Assembly (NCBI GenBank): GCA_022770525.1
Contig: JALEHN010000087.1
Coordinates: 1 to 64,000 of the forward strand
Length of the DNA: 64,000 nt
From: Clostridiales bacterium
GTDB taxonomy: Bacteria > Bacillota > Clostridia > Lachnospirales > Lachnospiraceae
Direction: 5' to 3'
The notes beneath the pieces were generated by a model. It saw nothing but the letters and a program-made list of their open reading frames with translations, was not told the origin of the DNA and made no database searches. A program made the translations under genes and the position numbers. The stretch's first letter is position 1, and every line of letters starts with the position of its first letter. Below are positions 18,935 to 28,336 of the stretch, one piece after another.

Positions 18935-19873
18935 ATGCGTGTGATTTTTATGGGAACACCGGACTTTGCTGTGCCGACGCTTCAGGCGGTCATTGATGCA
19001 GGCCATGAGGTGGCTGCCGTGTTTACACAGCCGGACAAAGCCAAAGGGCGGGGCAAAGCGGTCGTATATACACCTGTTAAGGAAAAAGCGCTGGAATATC
19101 ATATCCCTGTTTACCAGCCTGTAAAGGTTCGCGATCCTGAAGTCATTGAACAGATCAGGCAAATGAATCCTGATGTGATTGTTGTTGTTGCATTCGGACA
19201 GCTTCTGCCAAAGACACTGTTAGATATTCCGCCGTATGGCTGCATTAACGTGCACGCGTCGCTTCTGCCGAAGTACAGAGGTGCCGCACCGATTCAGTGG
19301 GCTGTCATTAACGGTGAAAAAATCAGCGGCGTGACGACGATGTATATGGCTGAAGGCCTTGACACCGGTGACATGATCTTAAAAGAAGAAGTGATGCTTG
19401 ATGAGAAAGAAACCGGCGGCAGCCTTCATGATAAATTATCAGTGATCGGCGCGGCGCTGCTTGTAAAGACACTGAACATGTTAAAAGAAGGAACTGCTGT
19501 CAGAGAAAAACAGGATGACAGCCTTAAAGGGCAATACGCTAAAATGCTTGATAAGCATATGGGCGCCATTGATTTTAATGAACCGGCAGAAAAGATTGAA
19601 CGGCTGATCCGCGGATTAAATCCATGGCCAAGTGCGTATACAAAGCTTAACGGAAAAACATGCAAGTTCTGGCTGGCTGATGTGGACAGCAGTGATTATG
19701 ACGGTGTCTGCGGTGAAGTTGTCAGGGTGACAAAGAATGATTTTGTCATCAAAACAGGACAGGGCGGCCTTATTGTGAAGGAGCTGCAGCTGGAAGGCAA
19801 AAAACGTATGGATGCCGGGGCATTTATGCGTGGTGTTTCGATTAAAGAAGGCGTGATTTTTGGTGAATCATAA
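18935..19873 (+). CDS. fmt: Methionyl-tRNA formyltransferase
   Basis: 312 residues. Signature segments: MGTPDFAVPTLQAVIDAGHE, TQPDKAKGRGK, NVHASLLPKYRGAAPIQWA (folate site; conserved N, H and later D), GVTTMYMAEGLDTGDM, and the OB-like C-terminal domain. It formylates initiator Met-tRNA. Start follows GGAGGAAAGTT. A tandem repeat separates it from rsmB. Confidence 0.96.
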   Translation: MRVIFMGTPDFAVPTLQAVIDAGHEVAAVFTQPDKAKGRGKAVVYTPVKEKALEYHIPVYQPVKVRDPEVIEQIRQMNPDVIVVVAFGQLLPKTLLDIPPYGCINVHASLLPKYRGAAPIQWAVINGEKISGVTTMYMAEGLDTGDMILKEEVMLDEKETGGSLHDKLSVIGAALLVKTLNMLKEGTAVREKQDDSLKGQYAKMLDKHMGAIDFNEPAEKIERLIRGLNPWPSAYTKLNGKTCKFWLADVDSSDYDGVCGEVVRVTKNDFVIKTGQGGLIVKELQLEGKKRMDAGAFMRGVSIKEGVIFGES

Positions 19874-19888
19874 AGCCAGCCGGCAGTG

Positions 19889-20016
19889 ACGAAGCGTCAT
19901 CTGTGGCGGAAATAGTCAATACGAAGCGTCATCTGTGGCGGAAATAGTCAATATGATGAGCCGTCTGTGGCGGAAATAGTCAATACGAGGAGTTATTTAT
20001 GGCGGAAATAGTCAAT
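19889..20016 (+). repeat. Four exact 32-bp tandem repeats that include the rsmB start
   Basis: Units begin at 19889, 19921, 19953 and 19985, all exactly 32 bp. Each ends GGCGGAAATAGTCAAT. The fourth unit carries GAGGAG and the real ATG (19999); in units 1-3 the corresponding codon is GTG without a ribosome site. Units 1 and 2 are identical over all 32 bases. The unit is not a multiple of three, so the upstream copies do not keep the reading frame. Confidence 0.95.
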
Positions 20017-21360
20017 ACACGGGAAATTGTATTAAATATACTTCTGGAAGTCACAAGAGATGACAGACCTTTAAGTCAGGTGCTGTCGGAGTGGCTTTTG
20101 AAATATCAGTATCTGGATAAGGCCGACAGAAGTTTTATAAGCCGTCTGACGCGGACAGTACTGGAAAATATGATGATGATCGACACGGTGCTCAACCATT
20201 TTTCCAGTGTCAAAGTCAATAAAATGAAGCCGGTCATGCGGACAATCTTAAGGATGGGTGCCGCACAGATGCTTTTTATGGATGGTGTACCGGACCATGC
20301 GGTGTGTAATGAGTCTGTCAATCTTGCGGTGCGCAAAGGATTTAAGGGACTTAAAGGTTTTGTCAACGGTGTGCTGCGCACGATTGCCAGAAATAAAGAT
20401 AAGGTCGGTGAATTGATTCCCGATCAGGATAAAAACCCGGCGGATTATTTATCTGTCAGATACTCTATGCCGCTTTGGATCTGCAGATTGTGGATGTCGG
20501 AATTCGGATTTGATACAACAAAAAAGATGCTCATGGCAATGTCAAAAGAAAATGCCACATCGATCCGGGTCAATACAGTAAAAACGACACCGGAAAACTT
20601 AAAAGTATCGCTGACCGATGCGGGCATTACTGCAGAAGACGGTGTTTACCTGCCATATATGCTTAAAATTTCAGGTTATGATTATCTGACAGCGCTTTAC
20701 AGCTTTAAAAACGGCGAATTTATTGTTCAGGATGAGAGTTCGGCGCTGGCCGGTGCCTGTGCCGGGTTTAAACCGGGCATGAAAGTATTGGATATCTGCG
20801 GCGCGCCGGGCGGAAAAAGTATGAATGCCGCCATGCTGATGGAAAATCAGGGACATATGATCTGTCGTGATGTATCAGAGGGAAAGATTGAACGTATTAT
20901 CGAAAATACGCAGCGGACAGGTCTTTCTATCATAGAAGCTGAGGTGTGGGATGCCGTAGAGCCTGATGAGCAGCTGTTCGGGACAATGGATGTGGTGATT
21001 GCCGATGTTCCGTGCTCAGGACTTGGTGTGATCGGTAAAAAGACGGATATCAAATACCGGATGACACCGGAAAAAGCAGCCGATCTTGTCACGCTTCAGC
21101 GAAAGATTCTTGATCAGGCATGGCTTTATGTAAAGCCGGGCGGGATACTGATGTACAGTACATGCACAGTCAATCCTGCGGAAAATCAGCAGCAGGTGGC
21201 ATATATGACGAAAAACTATCCGTTAACGCTGCAGTCACTTGATGACTGTCTGCCGGAGTCTCTAAAATCAGAGACGACCAAAAAAGGATGGATTCAGCTG
21301 CTGCCGGGCGTACACAGCTGTGACGGATTTTTTGCGGCGAAGCTGCGCAGAATGGAGTAA
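19999..21360 (+). CDS. rsmB: 16S rRNA m5C967 methyltransferase RsmB
   Basis: 453 residues. An N-terminal NusB-like domain (residues about 1-140, with NESVNLAVRKGFKGLKGFVN) precedes a Rossmann methyltransferase: DICGAPGGKSMNAAML (SAM motif I), ADVPCSGLGVIGKKTDIKY (motif IV with the first catalytic-loop Cys) and YSTCTVNPAENQQQV (motif VI with the catalytic Cys). It methylates C967 of 16S rRNA. Ribosome site GAGGAG lies in the last copy of the 32-bp repeat. Confidence 0.96.
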   Translation: MAEIVNTREIVLNILLEVTRDDRPLSQVLSEWLLKYQYLDKADRSFISRLTRTVLENMMMIDTVLNHFSSVKVNKMKPVMRTILRMGAAQMLFMDGVPDHAVCNESVNLAVRKGFKGLKGFVNGVLRTIARNKDKVGELIPDQDKNPADYLSVRYSMPLWICRLWMSEFGFDTTKKMLMAMSKENATSIRVNTVKTTPENLKVSLTDAGITAEDGVYLPYMLKISGYDYLTALYSFKNGEFIVQDESSALAGACAGFKPGMKVLDICGAPGGKSMNAAMLMENQGHMICRDVSEGKIERIIENTQRTGLSIIEAEVWDAVEPDEQLFGTMDVVIADVPCSGLGVIGKKTDIKYRMTPEKAADLVTLQRKILDQAWLYVKPGGILMYSTCTVNPAENQQQVAYMTKNYPLTLQSLDDCLPESLKSETTKKGWIQLLPGVHSCDGFFAAKLRRME

Positions 21361-21377
21361 TGTAAGGAGTAGTGCAG

Positions 21378-22496
21378 ATGGAACAGACAAAGATGAATGC
21401 TGCCTGCCGGGAGAGTAAAAATGGTGCGCCGCCTTTTGAAGAGACACAGAAGGCGGATATTAAGTCCATGACAATGGCAGAACTGGAAAGATTTGTGACA
21501 GAAGAACTGGGAGAAAAGAAGTTTCGTGCGAAGCAGATCTATGAATGGATGCACGTGAAGCTTGCCGGTGATTTTTCCTCTATGACAAATATTTCCAGAG
21601 ATTTAAGGGCAAAGCTTGAAGATAGAGCAGCGCTGACAGTGATGACAAAGGTTCAGTGTCTTATATCTCAGATCGATGGCACAAGAAAGTATCTTTTCAG
21701 ACTTGGCGACGGCAATGTGATAGAAAGTGTGCTGATGAAGTATAAACACGGAAATTCTGTCTGTATTTCATCACAGGTGGGCTGCCGTATGGGATGCCGT
21801 TTCTGTGCGTCGACACTGGATGGGCTTGCGAGAAATCTGACGGCAGGGGAAATGCTTTCCCAGATTTATGAAATTCAGAAAGATACCGGGGAGCGTGTTT
21901 CAAATGTGGTCATTATGGGCAGCGGCGAACCTCTTGATAATTTTGAAGCCGTCGTCAGGTTTATTGAACTGGTTTCCGATGATCGTGGATTAAATATCAG
22001 CCAGAGAAGTATTACAGCGTCAACCTGCGGTATTGTGCCGAAAATGTATGAACTGGCGGACAGAGATTTTCAGATTACGCTGGCCATATCGCTGCACGCA
22101 GTGACTGATGAGCGCCGGAGGGAATTGATGCCGGTGGCCAATAAGTACAGTATTGAAGAAATTTTGAAGGCATGCCGCTATTATTATTCAAAAAATAACA
22201 GACGGCTGACTTTTGAATACAGTCTCGTCAAGGATGTCAATGACAGTCCCGAAGATGCGAAAGCGCTGGCCGTGTTGCTTGCGGGGCTTAACTGCCATAT
22301 TAATCTGATACCGGTAAACCCTGTCAAAGAACGCCATTTTAAACAATCTGACGCTGATTCTGTACAAAAATTCAAAAATAACCTTGAAAAATACGGGAAA
22401 AATGTTACTATTAGAAGGGAAATGGGCAGAGATATACAAGCTGCCTGCGGACAGCTCAGAAAGAGCTATATGGATAAGATTCAGAAAGAAGGGTAA
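21378..22496 (+). CDS. rlmN: Dual-specificity 23S rRNA/tRNA m2A methyltransferase RlmN (radical SAM)
   Basis: 372 residues. Radical SAM cluster motif GCRMGCRFCAST near residues 130-141, preceded by SVCISSQVGC; GSGEPLDNF binds SAM; the C-terminal segment ends in AACGQLR with the methyl-carrying Cys. An N-terminal HhH-like part (ERFVTEELGEKKFRAKQIYEW) is normal, but the first 30 residues are an extra low-conservation extension. AAGGAG lies 8 bp before ATG 21378. Confidence 0.95.
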   Translation: MEQTKMNAACRESKNGAPPFEETQKADIKSMTMAELERFVTEELGEKKFRAKQIYEWMHVKLAGDFSSMTNISRDLRAKLEDRAALTVMTKVQCLISQIDGTRKYLFRLGDGNVIESVLMKYKHGNSVCISSQVGCRMGCRFCASTLDGLARNLTAGEMLSQIYEIQKDTGERVSNVVIMGSGEPLDNFEAVVRFIELVSDDRGLNISQRSITASTCGIVPKMYELADRDFQITLAISLHAVTDERRRELMPVANKYSIEEILKACRYYYSKNNRRLTFEYSLVKDVNDSPEDAKALAVLLAGLNCHINLIPVNPVKERHFKQSDADSVQKFKNNLEKYGKNVTIRREMGRDIQAACGQLRKSYMDKIQKEG

Positions 22497-22499
22497 GAA

Positions 22500-23240
22500 A
22501 TGAAAGTCTTTGGTAAAACGGACATTGGCGTTGTGCGGACAATGAACCAGGATTATTTATTTTATTCCACAGAACCGGTAGGGGTACTGCCGAATCTGTT
22601 TATTGTTGCCGACGGCATGGGCGGCCATAAGGCGGGAGATTATGCGTCCAGACTGGCTGTAGAAAATTTTGTGAAGTATGTCAGAGAAGCCAAAACTGAC
22701 GTTCCTATCCGGATTGTTGATGATGCCGTCCGTTATGTCAACCGGCTTGTGCTTAAAGAGGCATCGGAAAATGAAGATTACGCAGGCATGGGAACAACTT
22801 TTGTTGCTGCCTTTATTAAAGATGACATACTGTTTGTTGCCAATATCGGTGACAGCCGTTTGTATTTGATAGATGATGAGTTAACACAGGTAACAGAGGA
22901 TCATTCGTTTGTCGGGGCCATGCTGCGCGCCGGCGAGATTACAAAAGAGGAAGCTGCACGCCATCCGGATAAGAATATTATTACCCGGGCTATTGGTGCG
23001 GCCAAAGAACCGAAGGTTGATTTCTTTGAAGTCGATCTGGAAAAAGGAGACCGTATTTTATTATGCAGTGACGGTCTTACAAATATGGTATCTGATGAAG
23101 TGATACAGGATATTTTTGCCAGTTGTTATATTGGCGATATCGCTGATGAATTGATTGAAGAAGCAAAGAAAAATGGAGGCACCGATAATATTTCGGTGAT
23201 TGTGATAGACCCTTTCGATGAGGAGGTGGCCGGATGTTAG
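22500..23240 (+). CDS. stp: PP2C-family serine/threonine phosphatase (Stp/PrpC)
   Basis: 246 residues. Motifs of bacterial PP2C are in order: DIGVVRTMNQDYL (first metal Asp region), VADGMGGHKAGDYAS, GTTFVAAF, NIGDSRLYL, SDGLTNMV and GGTDNISVIVI (last metal Asp). It reverses phosphorylation by PrkC, encoded next; its stop overlaps the prkC start by 7 bp. It begins 3 bp after rlmN, so all three are one transcript. Confidence 0.96.
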   Translation: MKVFGKTDIGVVRTMNQDYLFYSTEPVGVLPNLFIVADGMGGHKAGDYASRLAVENFVKYVREAKTDVPIRIVDDAVRYVNRLVLKEASENEDYAGMGTTFVAAFIKDDILFVANIGDSRLYLIDDELTQVTEDHSFVGAMLRAGEITKEEAARHPDKNIITRAIGAAKEPKVDFFEVDLEKGDRILLCSDGLTNMVSDEVIQDIFASCYIGDIADELIEEAKKNGGTDNISVIVIDPFDEEVAGC

Positions 23241-25384
23241 TACCAGGCATGTATCTGGCGGACAGATACGAGATTATTGAGAAAATTGGATCGGGCGGAA
23301 TGGCCGATGTATATAAAGCAAAGTGTCACAAACTGAATCGTCTTGTTGCCATTAAGGTGTTAAAGCCGGAGTTCAGTACAGACGCTACGTTTGTTAAGAA
23401 GTTCAGAGTGGAAGCCCAGTCTGCGGCCGGACTTTCCCATCCGAACATTGTCAATGTTTATGATGTTGGTGAGGAAAGCGGCATTTACTATATTGTTATG
23501 GAACTTGTGCAGGGGATTACTCTGAAAAATTATATTGATATGAAAGGTAAGCTGGAGGTCCGTGAAGCACTGAATATTTCGATTCAGATCGCGTCGGGCT
23601 TAAGCGCTGCGCACCAGAACAGAATCATACATAGAGATGTGAAGCCGCAGAATATTATTATGTCAAGAGACGGCAAGGTCAAAGTCACCGACTTCGGTAT
23701 TGCCAAGGTGGCGGATTCCACGACGGTGACAACGACAGCAGCAGGTTCTGTGCATTATATATCGCCGGAGCAGGCCAGAGGCGGTTATTCAGATGAGAAG
23801 AGCGATATTTATTCACTGGGTATCACCATGTATGAAATGCTCACAGGCAAGGTGCCGTTTGACGGTGAGACTAATGTTGCCGTGGCACTTCTGCATATTC
23901 AGGGTGAGATGGTTCCGCCAAGAAAGCTGGAGCCGTCGATTCCGAGAAGTTTTGAAAAGATTATTTTAAAATGTACGCAGAAAAAGCCGGATAAGCGTTA
24001 TGCTTCGGCAAAAGAACTGATTGCGGATCTTAGAAGAGTGCTTTCAAATCCCGATGGTGAGTATGTCGTTCTGGCAGGATCTGTGGCAGATGCGTCAACG
24101 ATGGTCATTTCTGATCAGGATATGGCCGCAATGCGTCAGGCACGCAGTGCTTCAAACAATGTCCGTCCGTCAGGCACGGGCGGCAGTCAGCGTCCGCCGC
24201 AGCGCAGTGAAGCTGAGCAAAGACGTCAGGAAGAGTTGCGCAGACAGAGGGCGGCAGAGGCTGCACGACGTAAATATGAAGAAGAAAACGATGAAGAAGA
24301 TGACGACGATGATGATTCCGAAGTCAATCCTAAACTTGAAAAGGTGATGATCGGACTCGGTATTGTCGGCGCGATTATTCTTGTGATTGCGGTTTGTTTT
24401 ATCATCGGTAAGGCTGTCGGATTGGTTGGCGGTACAGGTTCAAAAGATAAAGACACACAATCGGGTACAGTGACAGAATCTGTGACAGATACGCAGACAG
24501 AGACACAGTCGGAAACAAAAATGATTGGTGTTGTCGGACTTACAAAGAATGATGCCGAGGCCAGATTAAGAGCTGCAGGTATTAATGCGACTTTTGAGGA
24601 AAAGGCTGATGACAGTGAAAAAGGTATGGTGATTGGTCAGGATCCTGTGGAAGGAACGATGATTACTTCAGATACAAAAGTCACAGTATATTACAGCAGC
24701 GGTAAAGAGACGTTTGAACTTGGTGATTATTCAAAGCTGACACAGTCCGAGGCGAAGAATAAGCTGGAAATCAACGGACTTATTCTCGGTGATGTAGATT
24801 ATGAGTACAGCGATACGATTGAGGAAGGCTGCGTTACAAAAACCGAACCTGCAGCTGGTACTGAAGTGACCAAAGGTGATAAGATTAAAATCTGGCTCAG
24901 CAAGGGCAAAAAGGTTGAGATGACTTCTGTGCCGAGTATTATCGGCAGCACAGAAGATGTCGCAAAGTCTGCCATTGCATCAGCCGGACTTCAATACGGC
25001 GGTTCTACGACAGAATACAGTGAGGACGCACAAAAAGGCACAGTCATCAGCTTTACGGTCAATGGTTCTGCTGTCAGTGCCGGTACTCAGGTAGAGAAAG
25101 GTTCTACCGTCAAAATTGTGATCAGTGCCGGTTCTCAGTATGAGGGACAGACAGTCAGTGAGACAGTGACCTTAAGTAATTATTTGTTTGATGATGACAT
25201 AACAAGCGGGGAGGTTGTTGTCAAGTATAACGAGGAAGTTGTCTGGTCAAAGTCAGACTGTACCAACAATGATTTCCCGATTACTTTTACACTTCGTGAT
25301 GTCTATGGCACAAAAGGTTACTGTAATATTTATCTGGATGGTATCCCTGTAGGCAACATTCAGGTTACTTTTGATGGAAAATAG
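23234..25384 (+). CDS. prkC: Hanks-type serine/threonine kinase with PASTA domains (PrkC/StkP)
   Basis: 716 residues. Kinase domain (residues about 10-270): GSGGMADVYKAKC glycine loop, AIKVLKPEF Lys, HRDVKPQNII catalytic loop, DFGIAKV. A charged low-complexity linker (EEENDEEDDDDDDSEVNP) leads to one membrane segment (IGLGIVGAIILVIAVCFII, about 372-390) and three extracellular PASTA repeats, then a beta-rich C-terminal domain. PASTA binds muropeptides; the kinase governs cell wall, germination and stationary-phase physiology. Confidence 0.95.
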   Translation: MLVPGMYLADRYEIIEKIGSGGMADVYKAKCHKLNRLVAIKVLKPEFSTDATFVKKFRVEAQSAAGLSHPNIVNVYDVGEESGIYYIVMELVQGITLKNYIDMKGKLEVREALNISIQIASGLSAAHQNRIIHRDVKPQNIIMSRDGKVKVTDFGIAKVADSTTVTTTAAGSVHYISPEQARGGYSDEKSDIYSLGITMYEMLTGKVPFDGETNVAVALLHIQGEMVPPRKLEPSIPRSFEKIILKCTQKKPDKRYASAKELIADLRRVLSNPDGEYVVLAGSVADASTMVISDQDMAAMRQARSASNNVRPSGTGGSQRPPQRSEAEQRRQEELRRQRAAEAARRKYEEENDEEDDDDDDSEVNPKLEKVMIGLGIVGAIILVIAVCFIIGKAVGLVGGTGSKDKDTQSGTVTESVTDTQTETQSETKMIGVVGLTKNDAEARLRAAGINATFEEKADDSEKGMVIGQDPVEGTMITSDTKVTVYYSSGKETFELGDYSKLTQSEAKNKLEINGLILGDVDYEYSDTIEEGCVTKTEPAAGTEVTKGDKIKIWLSKGKKVEMTSVPSIIGSTEDVAKSAIASAGLQYGGSTTEYSEDAQKGTVISFTVNGSAVSAGTQVEKGSTVKIVISAGSQYEGQTVSETVTLSNYLFDDDITSGEVVVKYNEEVVWSKSDCTNNDFPITFTLRDVYGTKGYCNIYLDGIPVGNIQVTFDGK

Positions 25385-25396
25385 TCAGGAGCATAT

Positions 25397-26275
25397 ATGA
25401 AAGGAAAAATCATAAAAGGCATTGCGGGTTTTTATTATATCCATGTGGAGAATCACGGGATATATGAATGTAAGGCCAAAGGTGGTTTTAGAAATAAAAA
25501 GATCAAACCTTATGTAGGGGATCTGGTCGAAATTGACATTATTGATGAGGCACATAAAAAGGGCAATATCGTTTCGATATTGCCCCGTCTTAATGCATTG
25601 ATCCGTCCGACGGTAGCCAATGTGGATCAGGCGATGATTATTTTTGCGCTGACTTCTCCGGAGCCAAATCTTGGGCTCCTGGACAGATTTTTGATTACCA
25701 TGCAGCTTCAGGGGCTGAAAACAACGATTTGTTTTAACAAGCTGGATATCGGCAGTGATGCGGCGGCAAAAAAGCTTAGCCGGATTTATGAAAACTGCGG
25801 ATATGAAGTGCTGTTTATCAGCGTGGCTGAAGGTGTCGGCCTTGAGAAAGTTAAAAAGAGGCTTAAGGGTAAGACAACAGTGCTTGCGGGACCTTCGGGT
25901 GTCGGAAAGTCATCACTGATGAATTATCTGAATCCGGATGCAGAGATGGAGACAGGCGCAGTCAGTGAAAAGATTCAGCGGGGACGCCATACAACAAGGC
26001 ATTCAGAGATTTTTTATCTCGGTGACGGTACTTATCTGATGGATACACCGGGATTTACATCTCTGTATCTTCAGGATATTGAACCCGAACAGCTGAAAGA
26101 TTACTTTGCGGAGTTTGAACCTTATGAAGGCAAGTGCCGGTTTAATGGCTGTGTGCATATTCATGAACCGGATTGTGCGGTGAAGGAAGCACTGGCGCAG
26201 GGGAAAATCCACAATGTGCGCTATGAAAGCTATATCGGTCTTTATGAGGAGTTAAAGGCACAGAAAAAGTATTAA
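25397..26275 (+). CDS. rsgA: Ribosome small subunit-dependent GTPase RsgA
   Basis: 292 residues. N-terminal OB fold (KGIAGFYYIHV, VGDLVEI), then a circularly permuted GTPase: FNKLDIG (G4) comes before GPSGVGKSSLMNYL (G1) and DTPGFTSL (G3), the hallmark of the family. A C-terminal zinc site shows CRFNGCVHIHEPDCAV. It checks late 30S assembly. It follows prkC by 12 bp and belongs to the stp-prkC-rsgA-rpe-thiN run seen across Firmicutes. Confidence 0.96.
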   Translation: MKGKIIKGIAGFYYIHVENHGIYECKAKGGFRNKKIKPYVGDLVEIDIIDEAHKKGNIVSILPRLNALIRPTVANVDQAMIIFALTSPEPNLGLLDRFLITMQLQGLKTTICFNKLDIGSDAAAKKLSRIYENCGYEVLFISVAEGVGLEKVKKRLKGKTTVLAGPSGVGKSSLMNYLNPDAEMETGAVSEKIQRGRHTTRHSEIFYLGDGTYLMDTPGFTSLYLQDIEPEQLKDYFAEFEPYEGKCRFNGCVHIHEPDCAVKEALAQGKIHNVRYESYIGLYEELKAQKKY

Positions 26276-26362
26276 AGTGATAAGTATTGGGTATAAAAAC
26301 AGAAAATGATAATGCCGGACGTTAAAATACCGGTCATTGTTCAAAATGAAAGGAAAGTTGTC

Positions 26363-27022
26363 ATGATCAAATTATCACCTTCGATTTTAGCCGCAGATTT
26401 TTCAAAGCTGGGTGAAGATGTCAGAGCGGTTGCCGGGGCAGGCGCACAGTATATTCATATTGATGTCATGGATGGCGCCTTCGTACCGAATATTTCATTT
26501 GGTATTCCGGTGATTAAGTCTTTGCGGAAATGTACAGATAAGGTTTTTGATGTACATCTGATGATTCAGGAGCCGGACAGATATGTGGAAGATTTTGTTA
26601 AAGCCGGTGCGGATATCATTACAGTGCATGTGGAGGCATGTACACACCTGCACAGAACACTGCAGCATATTAAATCTTTGGGCGTTAAAGCCGGTGTTGT
26701 TTTAAATCCGGCGACACCTTTAAGCAGTATTGAATATGTCCTTCAGGATGTAGATATGATTTTGCTCATGTCTGTGAATCCGGGTTTTGGAGGTCAGAAA
26801 TATATTCCGGTGACGACAAAGAAAATCCGTGCGCTTAGGGATATGCTTGATTCTATGGGACTTCATACCGATATAGAAGTGGACGGCGGTGTAACACTTG
26901 AGAATGCCGATGAGGTCATCAGCGCCGGAGCCAGTGTCATTGTTGCCGGTTCAGCGGTGTTTAAGGGTGATGCTGCAGCAAATACAAAGGCATTTCTTGA
27001 ATTATTTGCAAAGTATGAATGA
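26363..27022 (+). CDS. rpe: Ribulose-phosphate 3-epimerase
   Basis: 219 residues, a TIM barrel. [34 protein letters not shown] (metal His and Asp), [19 protein letters not shown] and [10 protein letters not shown] cover the active site. It interconverts ribulose- and xylulose-5-phosphate. ATG 26363 follows GAAAGGAAAG; the longer upstream reading has no ribosome site. Confidence 0.96.
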   Translation: MIKLSPSILAADFSKLGEDVRAVAGAGAQYIHIDVMDGAFVPNISFGIPVIKSLRKCTDKVFDVHLMIQEPDRYVEDFVKAGADIITVHVEACTHLHRTLQHIKSLGVKAGVVLNPATPLSSIEYVLQDVDMILLMSVNPGFGGQKYIPVTTKKIRALRDMLDSMGLHTDIEVDGGVTLENADEVISAGASVIVAGSAVFKGDAAANTKAFLELFAKYE

Positions 27023-27032
27023 TGGGATGAAT

Positions 27033-27743
27033 ATGAAGATTTTGATTATTACCGGGGGCAGTATCAATTTTGATTTTGCCCTTGATTTTTTAAAAAAAGA
27101 ATTATTTGATGAAGTGATTGCCGTGGACGGCGGTCTGGAAATTGCGGCGGCACTGGAAAAAGAACTGACAAAAGCGCAGTTTTTGCTGACACATATTGTC
27201 GGTGATTTTGATACGGTTAAAAGAGAAATACTGGAAAAATATGAAATGAGAAATCATGTGAAAATCCACGCTTTTAAGCCGGAGAAGGATTATACGGATA
27301 CGGATATTGCACTTAAGCTGGCGGTGCGTTTGTGCAAAGAGAAGGAAGATGGCAAAAAGCAAACAGATCCTGAGGATGCTTCAAGTAACCGTATTGTACT
27401 TCTTGGGGCCACGGGGACAAGGCTTGACCATGTCCTTGCGAATATCCAGATGCTTGTTATACCTCTGGAAGCCGGCATTCCCGCAGAAATTATTGATGCC
27501 AATAATAAAATCCGGATGATTGAACATCGCTGTACAGTGACCGGAGGTTTCGGAAAATATATCTCATTGATTCCGGTGTCTGAGGTCCTGGAAGGGATTG
27601 ATCTTGAAGGCTTTAAATACCCTCTTAAGAACTGGACGGTGAAACTTGGTGAAAGCCTGTGCGTCAGCAACGAGCTGACAGCGCCGCAGGGATATGTGCG
27701 CATAAGGAAGGGACGGGCACTGCTGATTCAATCCAGAGATTAG
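27033..27743 (+). CDS. thiN: Thiamine pyrophosphokinase
   Basis: 236 residues. MKILIITGGS, AVDGGLEIA, HIVGDFDTV, KDYTDTDIALKLA and LLGATGTRLDHVLANI are the TPK catalytic-domain signatures; the C-terminal beta domain (LIPVSEVLEGIDLEGFKYPL) is the thiamine-binding fold. It makes thiamine diphosphate from thiamine and ATP. Start is 27033 or 27027; the longer upstream reading overlaps rpe and is not supported. It is the last housekeeping gene before the accessory island. Confidence 0.93.
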   Translation: MKILIITGGSINFDFALDFLKKELFDEVIAVDGGLEIAAALEKELTKAQFLLTHIVGDFDTVKREILEKYEMRNHVKIHAFKPEKDYTDTDIALKLAVRLCKEKEDGKKQTDPEDASSNRIVLLGATGTRLDHVLANIQMLVIPLEAGIPAEIIDANNKIRMIEHRCTVTGGFGKYISLIPVSEVLEGIDLEGFKYPLKNWTVKLGESLCVSNELTAPQGYVRIRKGRALLIQSRD

Positions 27744-27816
27744 AATTAATCAATGAGTAATAGAAGATTTATGTCTATGTTGTTAAATTTGGTAATCAGA
27801 GTTGTTTTGTCTTCTT

Positions 27817-27907
27817 TAATTTTATTTTATATCAGATATATCAATGAATTATAAAGAGATTTATGTTATACTATATATACAAACTTTATATGGTTGGCGA
27901 TATATTA
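27817..27907 (+). promoter_or_regulatory. Toxin-antitoxin leader A: promoter shared with the locus at 31.5 kb
   Basis: The extended -10 TGTTATACT (27864-27872) is followed by CAAACTTTATATGGTTG and GCGATATAT. The block aligns with 31444-31548, including 16 identical bases across the -10, but lacks about 14 bp that complete the operator palindrome there. The rest of the 27744-28032 gap is AT-rich with no other gene I can support; a 33-codon hydrophobic reading at 27753 lacks a ribosome site. Confidence 0.7.
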
Positions 27908-28032
27908 GAAAAATTATTAAAAGTATTAACAGAAACATGAAGAAAAACAAATGATGAATATATAAAAGAAAAGATTGAACGTAAATCATAAATTAATTGG
28001 CAATCTATATTTGCTGAAGGAGGTATGCTGTT

Positions 28033-28251
28033 TTGTTAGCCGCAGTAAAAGGAATTGTAAAAGGAAATACAGTATTAATTGAAGATGATGATATTAGAGC
28101 ATATGATGGAACAGAGGTAATCGTTACGTTATTACATTACCCACAGAAGAAAGCAGGAAAGGCATCAATTGATTGGGATAGTTTTGTTATTCCGAGTGAA
28201 AGGGGAAAACACGTAGATGAGTATATGAAGGAGATGCGAGAGAATCAATGA
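28033..28251 (+). CDS. Putative type II antitoxin (AF2212/DUF104-like), orphaned
   Basis: 72 residues starting at TTG 28033, 9 bp after AAGGAGG. VKGIVKGNTVLIEDDDIRAY followed by DGTEVIVTLL fits the small swapped-hairpin beta antitoxins that precede PIN-domain toxins; the C-terminal half is helical and charged (ERGKHVDEYMKEMREN), as in the toxin-binding tail. The toxin gene is missing; only its last codons remain (28250-28309). The family call rests on pattern and context, not on a search. Confidence 0.6.
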   Translation: MLAAVKGIVKGNTVLIEDDDIRAYDGTEVIVTLLHYPQKKAGKASIDWDSFVIPSERGKHVDEYMKEMRENQ

Positions 28252-28309
28252 TAAGCAGCTAAGACAATTTAAAGAGATAAAATGTATAACAGTTGATGAA
28301 TTAGAATAA
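28250..28309 (+). pseudogene. C-terminal remnant of a PIN-domain toxin
   Basis: In a frame different from the antitoxin, 19 codons before TAA 28307 read DKQLRQFKEIKCITVDELE. PIN (VapC-like) toxins typically end in this way, with a helix, a short strand of the form FKEIKV, and a terminal T/SPDEF-like phrase. No start or catalytic Asp remains, so the toxin was deleted and the antitoxin is orphaned. Confidence 0.55.
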
Positions 28310-28336
28310 AAAGCAGGCATATATGTCTGCTTTTTA
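28308..28336 (+). terminator. Intrinsic terminator after the orphan antitoxin
   Basis: Stem AAAAAGCAG / CTGCTTTTT with the inner GCAT/ATGT pairs. The U-tract is part of the stem, giving a symmetrical, probably bidirectional, terminator. Confidence 0.75.

Noticed and set aside
24226-24456. Minus-strand Ser-rich frame opposite the prkC linker
   Set aside because: It is the reverse reading of the GAN-rich acidic linker codons of prkC.
27753-27854. 33-codon hydrophobic reading upstream of the orphan antitoxin
   Set aside because: It could be a membrane peptide of a type I toxin, but there is no ribosome site, and half of it lies in the leader block shared with the other toxin-antitoxin locus, where the frame is not preserved.
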